A stretch of 64,000 nucleotides of DNA from contig CM077001.1 in assembly GCA_039090855.1 (NCBI GenBank), forward strand, positions 121,901,922-121,965,921, read 5' to 3'. The stretch is from Macrothele yani (Eukaryota; Arthropoda; Arachnida; Araneae; Macrothelidae). Position 1 is the stretch's first letter; each line of letters opens with the position of its first letter. The notes beneath the pieces were generated by a model, which searched no databases, was not told the origin of the DNA, and saw nothing but the letters and a program-made list of their open reading frames with translations. A program made the translations under genes and the position numbers. Below are positions 22,064-34,571 of the stretch, one piece after another.

Positions 22064-23400
22064 CCTAATTCCTATATCAGCAACTTCTGCGTGCAGCAGA
22101 AATTCACTTTTTAGTCAGAATTTCTTCATTCAAAATATAGTCACATGTAACACTTAACAACACAGGATAGGTCAGCACATCACAGGAAGAAAAAAATATG
22201 ATTACAGGAGAAATCTTCACTTCGACTGTTTTCTGTTTTGGGAAACTCTTTCCTCCATTTTTAATCTGCAATATAAGTATTTATGGAATAAATGGATATT
22301 TAAGAAAACTAGTGGGCAGAAGTAACATTGCGAGAAAATATTACAATTACGGAAGAGATCTTCACTCCAACTAACTTCCGTTTCCGGAAGATGGAATTCC
22401 GTCCGCAAATGAAAAACGACCCCCCCCTCCAGAGGGATGTCGCCAAGGGGGTGCGAGGGTGGGCTAATGAAAATTATCTTGCCTACCCTACCGCCAACCC
22501 AGTTCCCCTAGGAAGTGCATTTTCCCTACTCTGTAGAAAGGTTATCCAAATAGCATCCACAAGGCAATGAAAACATTCAGTTGCTCTCCACTCTTCCAAA
22601 TCCTCAATCTAAACTTTTTTTCCAAGTTATAAGGGATGAATAAAGAGGGTGAACTGGAATTCACTGAAGTCGTCAGTAATTGTCCTGCTGTTTATTTGTG
22701 CTACTAAGTAGGGATCCCAAAGCTATACCAGAGCTGCTAAGCCTGACTTAGGGCAATGAGGGAGTAGGTCATGGATGACGACTACTTTGGAAGAGATGAG
22801 TGCAAGACAAGGCTCCTGGCTTGAAGGAAAGGAGTTAAGGAGAGGAAATGTATTGTTTGTGTCTCCTTATTTCCCTTCAATCCTAACCCATGAAAACATT
22901 TGCTTTAAGACTCTTCTCCTATGCACGCAATTTTCTTTTAATCAGGGCATGTTACTGGTGCTGATGGCAGTGTGTTATGTTCATTATATGGGAATGTAAC
23001 TCTTTAGGTTTTACTAATTTTATTAAAATTGGGGACGGAATATTAGCAAAAAAATAATACCAAACGATGGATTCTTTTGTATTCCAGAAAATAGAAAGAC
23101 TTTCAGACAGTTCTAAAATGAATGAGTATGCATCCAGGAGACCGGGGGGGGGGGGTGTGATGATGATGCACAAACACCTTTTCAGCCTGTAGTAAAAAGC
23201 ATTACGAATTCTTTCAGTGCTTCATAAATTAAGTTGCTATCAAACTTGCCCTTGTAAAAATAATACTCGCCCACCCTGACATAGAAGTCTAGCGACATCC
23301 CTGACCATCCAGCCCAAGATTTCTGCTCAGTTTGTGCATCGACCACGAAAAAGCCCCAAACGATAATGGCTGACGTAATCCCGGAGCCAGGCACTGTGCA
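22064..23400. other. Intron sequence with no recognised gene
   Basis: Contains a G-run at 23144-23153 and an open minus-strand stretch near 23182-23598 without recognisable motifs. I assign no function. Confidence 0.45.
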
Positions 23401-23401
23401 T

Positions 23402-24205
23402 TCTTTCCATTTAGCTTTCAAACATGCAAACAAAACAAATTCCTTCTCCTCAAAAAGAAAAGAAAAAAAAAAAAAAAAAAAAAAAGGAAAGAAACAAAGA
23501 ATTGTGTCATGAACTTTGTTCAGATGCTTCAAGCCGACATAATACTGGCCCGAAGCCATGCTTTCTTTCCACTTACCTTTCAAACATGCAAAACACATTC
23601 TTCCTTCTCAGAAAAAAAAAAAAAGAAAAGAAAAGAAACGAAGAGTTGTGTCACAAACTTTGTTTAGAGGCTTTGGGCCAAAGTTATCCTGGCTCGCCGC
23701 CATGCTTTCTATCCACTTAATTTTCAGACAACAAAACGCATTCCTCAGAAGAAGAAGAAAAAGAAAAAAAAAAAAGAACAAAGAGGCGCATCATGAACAT
23801 GGTTCAGAGGCATCAGGCCGACGTAATCCCGGGCCACAGTGAAAGAAGTACGTCCTGGCCACGGCAGGAAAAGCACGCCGGGCCGGGAGTACGTAGGCCC
23901 GGCGCTGAGCTTTCTTTTCACTTAGCTTTCAAACAAACAAACCAAATTCCTTCTCCTCGGAAAAAAAAAAAAAAAAAAAGCAGAAGAAACAAACAGCTGC
24001 ATCATGAACTTCATTCAAAGCCTTCGGGACGACGTAATCATAGGTCACAGTAAAAGAAGCACGCCTGGCCTACGTAATCTTGACCCGGCCAAGCTTTTTT
24101 TTTTTTTTTTTTTTCACTCTTTCAAACAAGAAAACTAAAAAATCCCTCCTCCTCCTCAGAAAAGAAAAAGAAACAAACAGCTGTGTTACGAACTTTGTTC
24201 AGAGG
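23402..24205. repeat. Tandem array of five A-rich units (about 145-205 bp each)
   Basis: The block TTTCCACTTA(G/C)CTTTCAAAC recurs near 23405, 23565, 23709, 23914 and 24108, each time followed by a CCTTCTCCTC-like tract, a poly-A run, and a block like CATGAACTTTGTTCAGAGGC. Between units 3 and 5 lie GC-rich segments (AATCCCGGGCCACAG). Unit length varies because the poly-A runs vary. It could be a tandem multimer of a SINE-like sequence. Confidence 0.85.
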
Positions 24206-24374
24206 CTTTTACGTTGATTAATTACAAAACCAGTTCAAATTTCTTAACAGCGAAAATCTGAATATCTGTAATTTTTTGTTATGATTAACACAGCAATCAG
24301 ACATTGCTGAATTGACTGTAATTACTGTTCCACACGTGAATCAAATCACATCAGAAAACTTGAAAATTTCATCG

Positions 24375-24445
24375 CTATGAAGCGGAAATCGAACCCGCAG
24401 CTCCCGATTGCCGTTCGAGTATGCTATCCGTTGCACCACCCGCAA
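24375..24445 (-). tRNA. tRNA-like sequence, probably pseudogene or SINE head
   Basis: The minus strand folds into most of a cloverleaf. The A box TGGTGCAACGG is perfect; the D stem GTGC/GCAT, anticodon stem CTCGA/TCGGG and T stem GCGGG/TCCGC pair, the latter around TTCGATT. The seven-base anticodon loop ACGGCAA gives GGC (Ala) but has C at position 33 in place of the universal U. The acceptor stem is weak (several G-T pairs, one mismatch). A retired tRNA or SINE head is more likely than a working tRNA. Confidence 0.5.
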
Positions 24446-24999
24446 CGGCGATTTTGCAAGTATCTGTGTGCTAAGAGCATCGGAATATTCTCCGACCGCC
24501 TTCTTAATTAATGCAGATTCTGCTGCCATCTAGCATTGTAAAGTAAATCTCCAGTTGTCCAGATATATCCTGTTGTTCATGACATATTTGCCACGTATCA
24601 TGAGAAGAATATTTCTTCCACTCTATATATTTTTTTGTGAGTCATCCATAATTCTGTAATCCCGGGGGAAATCCGTAATGGTTGGCAACTCTGCGTCCTT
24701 CGTAGGAAGTGGCTTCGAGCAGCTTCGATTCTCTAACGATCTCACAAAAGTGGGAACACATTCGCGTACAACACAAATTACAAGAGTGAAAGTTCTTGGC
24801 AATGACATCACAACGATAGAGTACTCTCTCTCTCGTTCCATTTTTTTTATTTATGCAGTACTTGTAAACGCTAGATGATGAATCACTATGCATAGTTTAC
24901 CATTTATTCTTAAAACTTCAAGATTACACTCAAATCAAATTTTCAGGATATAGAACAAAAATAAGGACATTTCAGAACAAAAAAAAAATAAAAAAAATC

Positions 25000-25480
25000 A
25001 GGAATTTCAGAGCAACTCCGACCCCTGGAAATGAAATAAAACGTGATATAACTTTATGCCCCTAATGATGAGAGAACTGTGTTATTTGAAGGTGAAAATG
25101 AGTACAAAATGTCTTTTCAGTAAAGGGAATCTACCAAGAAAGGGTTTTTTCCTAACGGATTTTTAAAATTGCAGACACTCACTGAAATAGAAATATATGC
25201 TGACCACCCTTGGTGGCATACCTATAAATTATGAAACATAAAAAATAGGTGCAAAATATTGTTTACAGAAAAAGCTATGTGATGGAAGAAGAAGTTTTCT
25301 AATACAACATCAAAAAGCAGATACAGCAAGAAAGAAATTTTTACATATATGCCCCTAGTAAAAAAAAAACCATGTTGTTTAAAGAGAATAATGTGTTTGC
25401 AACCTTTTTTTTTTTTTTGCAGCAAATGGCATAGAGTACAAAAATAATTTTTTTTTCAATAGGGTTTACAGAAGTAGGAA
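25000..25480. repeat. Diverged relative of the 150-bp CTCF-like array
   Basis: Blocks such as TATGCCCCTAATGATG (25052) and TATGCCCCTAGTAAAA (25351), and AGCAGATACAGCAAGAAAG near 25317, resemble the repeat units of 29776-32406 and 60906-63712 (compare 62191-62213). The copy is decayed and its ends are not visible. Confidence 0.5.
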
Positions 25481-25529
25481 CACAGTTGCAAACATAAATA
25501 TCTAATAATGCAGCCTAGCATCAGAACTG

Positions 25530-25985
25530 TACATACATACATCACTAAGCTGCTCTCTGAGATTCAGAGGTTAGCTCCACAAAGAAATACAGACTACCAG
25601 ATAAATTTCTAACTGATTATTTACATACTGTTGCCGTATCAAACTTCTCCATTTACAGTGATCTTGACACACAACTCGGGCTTCACTGACATCCATCACA
25701 TGACGTACACAAGACCTTCTAATACTTCATAATCTTTTTCTAACGCAGACATTCCTGAATCTGATTCTTCCATGACTTCCTTGGCCTTCCTCTGTCATTC
25801 CTTCTTGCTACCTGGGCTAAAAATATTTTCTTAGTAAGCATTCATCATGCATTCTTTCAACATGGCCAAACCACCGAAGAATATTAATCTCCACCTTGCT
25901 AACAACATTTTGCTTTACATTACACAACTGCAACACATCTTCATTCCTCATACAATCAGAACATGTGCTCCTGTTGAAACACACA
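25530..25985 (-). mobile_element. LINE 3' end (family L3), copy 1
   Basis: Shares long near-identical text with 60500-60905 and, further upstream in the element, with 63713-63760. The coding part on the minus strand is the C-terminal tail of a LINE polyprotein (compare the better copy at 60667). The 3' non-coding part lies at 25530-25700. Confidence 0.75.
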
Positions 25986-28066
25986 ATGTGCGACTGTAAA
26001 GTCTCAATACTTTAGAAATGAAGTGACACACTCCATTTTTATGGTTCACATAATTCACAATGCGCTCACATAAAATTAGCACTAAGACATGTTCTTGAAA
26101 ACATACTACAACATGCCCCTGAAATGACACTGATTTCTTCAACAATGCTCCCTGTAATTTCACGAGGTCATGGGTGTTGTTGATAATATTGCACTCCTTC
26201 AAATGGTCCCACCCGAAGAAGAGCTACATGATGTCTGGTGTAAAGACAATGAATGATAGTCGTTTCTTAGAAATTGTTGCATCTTTGAACACTAGTTCCA
26301 CTCCAGCAATGATGCCACAGCAGTGTGGGTGGTAGAATCATCCTGTCAGAAACACATCGAGTAAAAAAAAAAAAAAGAAAAGATTGGTTTCATAACATTG
26401 CAAACCACACACACAGACTTCAAAGCATTCGGTGGTTTTTTGTACAGCTTATGAGAAATATCTAAGGCTACTTTGGCTATTTACTTTGTGCTTTGGCTAT
26501 TTATTTACATACTCACTCACATGACTTCACATCTTGTAGAGAAAGAAAGAAAGAAAAAAGAAAAAGACATAACTAAAATATCTTCACACCAGTGAATGTG
26601 AGGAAGAAACTGATTACAGTAAGGTGCCCCTTTTCACATAGTCTAAAACTTTATTAGCTGCTGCACAAATCTTAGTTCTATCCACAAAAACTTCAATTTT
26701 TGAAAAGATAAAACTTCAAATGCTTTCACAGTTTTTTGCCATGTCACATAAAACATTTTGAACAGAAAATCACCACAGAATTTCTCATGGACTGCTTGAG
26801 GTAAGTCTCTAATGTCCCATGCTATAGCTGCAAAAACTTTACCCTGATTGCTACAAGGCATGTGCCTTATATTAGAACAGAATTTCTGCACCAAATAATG
26901 TATGATTTTTTACATGGGCTTCTTTGTTATGTTGAATTGTTCTCCAAGCTCCTACACACTTTTGTGTAAAATACTTGTCAAAATAATATTTAATGGCAAA
27001 ACAATGTCTTACTGATGCCAAGGAAAATGTTACCCAAATGGCTTTCTTTACACACTTCTTCACAAACACTCTACTCTACTAGTCAGTAAAACAGAAATAA
27101 TATAAGCATCTACACAATAAAAAAAAAAAAAATATTCTTGCATTCTAAAAATTTAAGCCATTAAAAATTTGTCAAAAATGACATTTACAGCATACCATAC
27201 CATTAAAAATGAACAAACTTGCCAATAATACATAAAAGGAAGCACTAAACCCAAATTAAAAACATGGATGTTTTAAATACAAAGCCACTGGCATAAGAAA
27301 AAGCTTCTTTGATTCAATTTTGCAGAAATAGAAAGGAACTTGACTTCATTAATCTAAATCATGTTTTGTACTCTCACATACCCCCCTTCCCCAAAAAGCA
27401 CAGGCAGCTGAAATGGTAGTCAAGAAATATAATCAAATAATAACGATACCAATGAAATCTCATTCTATCTATCAAAACATCTTTAGCACAAAACTCAAAA
27501 TGAAAAAAAATATCACCAAAATCAAAAGGTGATATAACAGATGGTGCTACAATACTGATTAACACAGCATAAATATAGCATCATGGGAAGATAAATTAAC
27601 AAGTGAGTGAAAACAGATTGACAAATAATATCACCACATCATTTGCTAAAGAAACCTACTAAGAGTAATGCCAATATATGTCAAAATGCTTTAATAAAAA
27701 CAGTAATCTGGATCTAATACAAGAAGAAAACCACTAAGAATTATTTTACAACTTTAACAACTGTATCCACTAGATCAATATTAAAAACAGACCTCAAGGA
27801 AAAATTTATGTCCAAGAGTAAAGTTTTGGTTTAAGACTGCCACCAATACATCCAGCAAAATGTGTATAAAATACAGCCACCTTGTATTAAACTTTAACAT
27901 AGAAGGTAAGAAATCATTTTCTACTTTGATCAGACAGTTCTCAGCAAAGATACTTATCATAATTCTGCATTGACAAAAACAAAAAAAAAGTCAGCAAAAA
28001 ATTTTGTTTGCAAGCATAACACAAAATGATTGCTTAGAAGATTTTACATTAAGAAAGAAAAAATAC
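25986..28066. other. Intron sequence with no recognised gene
   Basis: AT-rich intron just downstream of the 28067-28176 exon. A-runs occur at 26358-26371 and 27118-27131; short open stretches carry no motif I recognise. Confidence 0.55.
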
Positions 28067-28176
28067 CTTATAACAATTGGCACACATCGAATATTTGGAA
28101 TGTTGGATGTAAATGGTGCAGCAACTGAAGCCTCAGCTTCTGAGAGAGAAATGCCAACATCTGCTGCTTTTAAAGC
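28067..28176 (-). CDS. ATP13A2: ATP13A2-like P5B ATPase, internal exon (end of P domain)
   Basis: Fourth visible exon, 110 nt, with acceptor TTTTTCAG at 28184-28177 and donor GTATTT at 28066-28061. It encodes [17 protein letters not shown], then APFTS and a segment ending CVPIVIR, with the last Arg codon completed by the next exon. The [19 protein letters not shown] motif is typical of P5B ATPases and lies just after the GDGAND hinge in the phosphorylation domain. Together with its neighbours it makes an uninterrupted protein. The following intron (28066-1578) is 26.5 kb and holds the nested Penelope/hAT block and the Tc1/Tigger nest. No frame damage is seen, so the host gene is probably functional. 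Confidence 0.96.
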
Positions 28177-29775
28177 CTGAAAAAGATCACAATTATATGA
28201 GCCTTATGAATACCACTAACTAAAATTCAGATGTTCATGTAAGTCTATGACACACATACAAACCAGAAATGCTTATTATCATCATTTATTTAAAAGAAAA
28301 TCTGCAGTAAGAGTTTTTAATAATATGCATAATAAAAAATTAGGTTACAAAAATGTTCAGCCACAACTGAAAAAAAAATATCCATTTGTACTTAGAATAT
28401 ATTAAAGATTCCAGAACATTTTTTTGTGCTTTGTTTAATACAAGATGAATGAACTATTACAGAAGATAAAGCATTTGTGTTCTATAAACCATAATTCAAT
28501 AAAAGTCAGGGAACCTGTTGACATGGTGCATCTGAATCCACATCAACTTCAGAATAAATATCAATAACAATACACAAATGAATGCAAAGTCATTTAATAA
28601 TGGGTCATTATGTTACATTTTTTTAGGGGGCACACCTGCAATTAAAGTGATAAACTAATTAACTCTGTGATCCCTCACAGACTTTACCCGGAACACTTTT
28701 TCACATTTCAAATACAAATAATATGATATATTCTTTCCATTACCCGAGTCTGGCCAGTTCTGTATATTATTGGCAGTCATATAATTATCGTGGCTTTTCA
28801 CAAGACTTCCACTACAGTTGATCAACAACTACGTACATACTTTAAAATGCAGTTTAATCTAATCCCAATTTAAAGGAAACAATTTGTAATGAGCGCTTTT
28901 CACTACATCAAATATTTCGAGACTTGGTACATACTAATGCCAAAGAAAAGAAAAGTATACCATTTTCCTTCTGGTCAAAAAAAATTCCCATTAAATTAAA
29001 ATATCTGCAAATATTTAGCTATATATATATAATTAAGAGTTTAGTACATGCAGTTCTTTAATATAAAACACACCAAGCCTGCACATTTAATACATGAAGA
29101 AGTTCATTAATTTTCATTTGTTCAATAAAACTTCATTATTTTTTGTTCCTGCTACTGGCCTGCATTCACAGCATGATTCTGTTTATACCACATGTACAAA
29201 ACTTTGACAATTTTAAGTTAATTTTCACAGAAATTCCTCAGCTACAATCTGTTTCAGCACAAAATAAAATTTCATCTTACTTGAAATACGATACAAGTAA
29301 ATTACCATTGCTCCAATACCATATGTTATAATAATAAGTCAGCTTACTGATTTACTACCATCAAGGCAGTGCACTTCCAACTTTTCTTTCAATTCTTTAA
29401 CAACTCTTTTCATGGAAGATGATGTTAAGGCATCCACCGATCATTATTACCATGTTGATTTACAAGTCGGTGAATTTCATTGTGTATTTGAGCAACAATT
29501 ATTAGAATAACAAACCTCACACAGCAAAACACAAACCATCATTTTCAGTAGTTCGTATCCACCTGCAGGCAAGTTGGTCCATTTCTTTTCGATATAAAAA
29601 CTGGTCCTCAGTTGAAAAATACCCGACATTTATTTTCAACTCCCTTTGATAATTTAGACTGTGTACCTTGGAGAACATAAGCCATATACTAAAACAGGTG
29701 GTAGCTGGAAGGAGCTAGGTCCAGACTGGGTTAGAAAACAGCTCACGAATGTCTTTTTAAAGATTTTCCTTGATC
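28177..29775. other. Intron with one half of a duplicated segment (28600-28790)
   Basis: The part 28600-28790 resembles 32410-32535 joined to 35044-35110: shared blocks include AATTAAAGTG, ACTTTACCC-GAACAC and GATA-ATTCTTTCCATTA. The second copy is interrupted by the tRNA-headed insertion. The rest is AT-rich with no motif. Confidence 0.6.
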
Positions 29776-30761
29776 CATGGTTCATACGCTTTTTCAATCA
29801 CAAAATTCTAGGACTTTTCCAAGACATTTCCAGGACTTTTGGATTTTTTTTTCAGGACATAAGATTCAAATGCTCTTACTTAAAATATAATGAAACCATA
29901 GGTCTGTTCAACCAGTAACCTACAACAAACAACTTTTTATATGCTTGGGCAAACTTAATACAGAATGCAGGATGTTAAAAATGTTGTCCACTACAGCTAA
30001 TCAGAAACTTAGAATCATGGATAAATACTGAAATACCAAAACTATCACTGAAAATGTGACCAGGTTTAATATCTACTAAACTTTTGTATACTACACTGAT
30101 TTTGAGAAACTTTTATTTTTCTACTTTGGCTTTAGTTCAATTATTGAAGCAAATTACAGAATAAAAAACAACAATATAAAACTCAAAAATATGTAGGTAC
30201 TGTATGTGGTATTACTCTAAAAATGCTTTCATATACCACACAGTCAATACATAAAATACTATTTATATTTAATTATTTTGAAATAATGCTTACATTGGAA
30301 ATTTAAGGGTAAGGAAATGTGAAATATTTAGAACTTTTTCAAAGAACCAAACGGATTGTTATTTCTTAAACATATAATAATGGGAGCAAGTATTTGTGTT
30401 ACATTTTATTTAGGGAAGGAATTTTCAACATAATATTGATGCTGTAGCTATGTTTTAAATTTGTACTCGCCAGCAAACAAAGTAAGTATGCACAAAAATT
30501 TCCAACATGAAATGAAAGAGAATAATGGGAAAACCTTAAATCCAATGGCTGTGTACAACTGCATTCATAAGTGATCAAGGCAATTTAACTGGGCATGATT
30601 AGAAAACTAATTATAGAAGATGCAAAGTGTTTATTTTGCTCAGAAAAATACTAAGAAACAACTAGATTTCAGTTTCTGATATTAGAAAGCAATCTAATTT
30701 TATGGCAAATTTTTATATAAAAGATTCATTAGCAAATTTCAGTAAAGGTCAAAATAACCCA

Positions 30762-30797
<36 letters not shown>

Positions 30798-32406
30798 AGC
30801 TACTTACTCCACTAGTGGCAAAAAAGTATGCTACAAAAATTAACAAATGGCACAAAATATATTTTGCATAGCAGAAGGAAGGTATTAAAAACAAAACAAT
30901 TTTCAAATCAAACAATTAAAAGAGAAGATAGAGAAGGAAACATGATTATAACTGTGTACCTTTTAGCAGAAGAATTTTGCACAATGGAGAAGTTGAAAAT
31001 CTTTATTATAGCAAATATCTTATTATAGCGAATGGCATACAGTAAAAAGAAATTTCTCAATAGAGTTTGTAGAGGCAAACTCTATTGAGAAATTGAAAGT
31101 ACAGAAGTGTGAACCACAAACCTCCTCAAATACAAACCTTAAGTGTTCCATTAGGTAAATGATATCGGCTAAAAGAATTTCTTAAATCGGACATTAAGAA
31201 TTACAGATATTGAGAAATATAGATTACATATTTGTGCCCCTAGTGGCGAAATTGTGCATTATTTTGGGAAGAAAATACACACAAGGAGTTTTTATAGTTA
31301 ATAGTGTTGGGTCGAAAGAGAATATTTTTCAATCGGGTTATTAATCCTGTAGATATTGACGTGAACTTACATCCTCTAGTGGCACACTTGTGCTTTACGA
31401 AATATTTGAAATTACATGAGAAACATTTCGCACCACAAATGTTCTCCAACAAAGGAAGAATTTTTCAAATCGTACTCCTAGAAACAGAGATATGGACAAA
31501 AATAAAATGTATGTGTATGCCCCTGGTGGAAAAATTATGTACTTAATTAAGCAGGAGGTATTCTTAAAATGTTTTTGGAGGTGAACTGTATTAGTCCACT
31601 GAGGAATATTTTCAATTGAGTTTTGAGCTCAGATTTCATTGCAAATACATCAGAGCAAAAATAAACACTTACGCCCACTGGCGGCCAAACCACTCTTTAC
31701 CAAAAATGAGAAATTATATGCAAAACATTTCCCCTCAAGAACTGTATCCAACGCAGGAAAAAATTTTAAAATCGGATTTTTAGAAGCGGAGATATTGGGA
31801 AAATCGTGATTTACAGTTACGCCCCTAGCGGAAAATTTATTCATTATTTGAAAACGGGACTCTAACTAAAATAGTCTTCAATATAAATGTTTTTCAAAAG
31901 GAAGAATTTTTTCAATTGGATATTTAGAAGCAAATGTACGACGTAAAATGAATTTTAAATTCGATATGATCTTTATTTGCGCCCTCTAGCAGTGAAGTTG
32001 TGCATTGAAAAAAACTGGAAGAAATGGATCATCATTCTCAGATTTTAAGCTTCCCAATACAAAAAGAATTTTACAAATTGAACTAATAAATGGTCTCCCC
32101 GGTCGGGCAAAGTGATAACATAAGCACGGCGCCAAAAGATGCTAATAACAGAGTTTCAGTCATCCTAAGAAACAAACAAACAACAACAACAAAAAAAAAC
32201 AGCCCTCCCCCCCCGCGTTTTGCAGGGGTGTGAAGGAAAATTTGTCAGACATAAGTTATGTCAGTAGAAAAATCCTCAACTACAAAACATCGCGCAGGGA
32301 CAAAAAGACAGGAATGGATAAAATTCCAGGACATGTAACAGAAATTTAGGACACTTCCAGGACTTTTCCAGGACAAAATGAAATTCCAGGATGCGTACGA
32401 ACCATA
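29776..32406. mobile_element. Non-coding DNA element with periodic CTCF-like motifs, copy 1
   Basis: Inverted termini CATGGTTCATACGC at 29776 and, reversed, TATGGTTCGTACGC at 32406, flanked by TTGATC on both sides (29770-29775, 32407-32412). Near the ends, blocks like CAGGACTTTTCCAGGAC repeat, as in some hAT elements, although the visible duplication is 6 bp. No transposase is inside. The body carries roughly 150-bp degenerate tandem units, each with one GCCC(T/C)CTAG(T/C)GG-type motif, at 31234, 31370, 31518, 31672, 31820 and 31980. Confidence 0.82.
31051..31094. repeat. Short perfect inverted repeat
   Basis: Arms of 18 bp (AATTTCTCAATAGAGTTT and its reverse complement) around an 8-base centre. 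It is absent from the equivalent place in copy 2 near 62340, so it arose after the two copies separated. Confidence 0.85.
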
Positions 32407-32586
32407 TTGATCATGCATTACTTTTTCAGAGTGAAAACACACCCCTAATTAAAGTGGTAAACCTTGACTCTGTAAGGGATTGAACTTTACCCAGAACACT
32501 CTTTCACAATTCAAATCTAAAGAATACGATACATTAATACACACAATTGACGTGGATTAGGAACACCAAACAGAATTTTCTAACTA

Positions 32587-34571
32587 CCGTATATACTCGC
32601 GTATAAGTAGAGAAATTTGGGACAAAATGAGAGCTTCAAAGTAATGGGGTCGACTTACACGCGGGGTCTAAAAAAATCTTAAGTCCAAAAGTTCTTCCCG
32701 TGAGGCAAAACGCAATCCATCCCAAAAGAAATAAAAATGCCGATGCGGTATTAATTACGAAATCGCAACCCTCCGAAAGAAAGAAAAAAGAAAAAACACT
32801 GATGTGGTAGAATTACGAAATCGCGATTCTCCGAATTTCTCCGCGCTTTGATAAGTCTCCTCTCTCCTGGCTTAGAGTATCCACAGCGCAGTCACAGCCG
32901 CGCATAGAAAGCTCCGCCCTTCCGACTACCAGTTGATTGCGCTGACCTTCGACGTAATGGAGCCATGTGACAGCCAGTGTTAGGTGTTGCTTGTTCTTAA
33001 TCGCACGCGTCTCGCTTCTCCTATTATGGGTGACACGGATTGTGTAAAGAAACAGATGTCCTATAACGCAGGATTCAAGTTGAAAGTGGTTTCTTTTGCA
33101 GAAAATACTAACAACTGTGCTGCTTCACTTCAATTTGGCATTAACGAAAAACTGATTCGAGATCGGCGTAAAAAAAAAAAAACAGACTTGGTGAAAATCC
33201 CAAAATCGCAAAAGGCGCTACGCCGTGGACCGACATCTTTCCCAGAACTGGAAAGTGTCTTGAATGATTGGATTGTGGGCTGCAGACAAAATGGTTACAT
33301 TGTAACGTGAACTGGTATACGTTTGCGAGCAATGAAGCTCGCAAAAGATGAAAAGTTTGCAGCCGCAAATAACACTTTTCGTGCGTCACCAGGTTGGTGC
33401 ACAAGATTCATGAACCGCTATGGGTTGTGTCTACACCAGCGCACCAAAATTGCACAAAAGTTACCTCGTGAGCTTGAAGCAAAGATAATGGAATTTCAAA
33501 AGTATGTAATTCAAAAGAGACTGCTTTTGAACTTTCTCAAATAGGGAACATGGATGAAACCGCCACGTGTTTCGACCTTCCTGGAAATAAGACGGTGAAC
33601 CAAAAGGGCGAAAAAAAATATCTTGATCAAAACGACTGGCCACGAAAAATCCAATTTCACGGTTGTTCTTTCCTGTTTGGCCGACGGCAGTAAGCTACCA
33701 CCGGTAATCATTTTCAAACGCAAAACTCTGCCGAAAAGCATTGTCTTTCCGTCTGGTGTGCTCGTTCGTGCCCATGAAAAAGGATGGATGAACGAATCCG
33801 GAACAATTGACTGGTTAAAGAATGTGTGGAACAAAAGGCCAGGTGCACTTTTGAGGAAACCTTCTCTTTTGGTGTGGGATATGTTTGTTGCACACCGTTG
33901 TGCAGAAGTGAAAAAAAACTGCAGAAAATTTAAAAACAACTCTTGCTGGCATCCCAGGTGGGTTGACATCTGTTCTTCAACCACTAGATGTCTGCCTTAA
34001 TAAGCCCTTCAAGGACAATGTGCGGAGGTATTGGGCAGATTGGATAAGTTCCGATTTGCCGACTGAAACCAAGGGCGGAAATCTAAAGAAGCCGGATATC
34101 GTTTTGATTGTGCGATGGGTCAAGGATGCTTGGGATGCGATACCTGAGGAAATGGTCGTGAAATCATTAAAGAAATGTTGCATTAGTAACAAACTTGATG
34201 GCACAGAGGATGATGAGATTTTTATGAGTGATGATGACAGTGATTCTGATGACACAGGCATAGATGGGAATACTGATGTTTATGATGACGTGCCGATGAC
34301 AGAGAAAGACTTTTTGAACTGTTTGGCGAGTCTGACTCGGAATCGGATTTTGAAGGGTTCCAATGAAGTTTTTGGGTATGCATATTAAATTTAGTATTAT
34401 ATATATAATTTTTTTCGTTTTAAAATGTTTTTGAATAAATTCATTGAAATTTTTTTTTTCTCATTCCGGGATCGATTTATACGCGAGTTTCCGATTTATT
34501 GCGATTTTTTTCCTCTGAAAGTGGGGAGGTCAACTTATACGCGAAGTCGACTTATATGCGAGTACATACGG
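32587..34571 (+). mobile_element. Second Tigger/pogo element, 2.0 kb
   Basis: Inverted termini CCGTATATACTCGCGTAT at 32587 and mirrored at 34571, flanked by TA. Subterminal blocks such as GTCGACTTA recur near both ends. It contains one plus-strand transposase with stops and frameshifts. It lies inside the tRNA-headed repeat near a CAAACAGAA repeat (32569 and 34608). Confidence 0.9.
33029..34388 (+). pseudogene. Tigger/pogo transposase, broken in several frames
   Basis: Starts MGDTDCVKKQMSYNAGFKLK at 33029, a CENP-B-like helix-turn-helix region, and stops at 33308. The next part has ASPGWCTRFMNRYGLCLHQR and ends near 33541. Then NMDETATCFD (first catalytic Asp, near 33549), NFTVVLSCLADGSKLPPVII, LLVWDMFVAHRC (second Asp, near 33878) and, after another frame change, SVLQPLDVCLNKPFKD (third Asp, near 33985). 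The C-terminus is acidic (DDDSDSDD). All catalytic Asp residues are still visible, but the gene cannot be translated as one protein. It is related to, but different from, the Tigger at 3111. Confidence 0.9.

Noticed and set aside
23424..24053. Overlapping Lys-rich open frames in the tandem array
   Set aside because: The Lys residues come from the A-runs, the frames differ between units, and no motif is kept.
32984..33310. Tigger transposase as a domesticated host gene
   Set aside because: It has stops and frameshifts and retains terminal inverted repeats with TA flanks, so it is an ordinary dead insertion.
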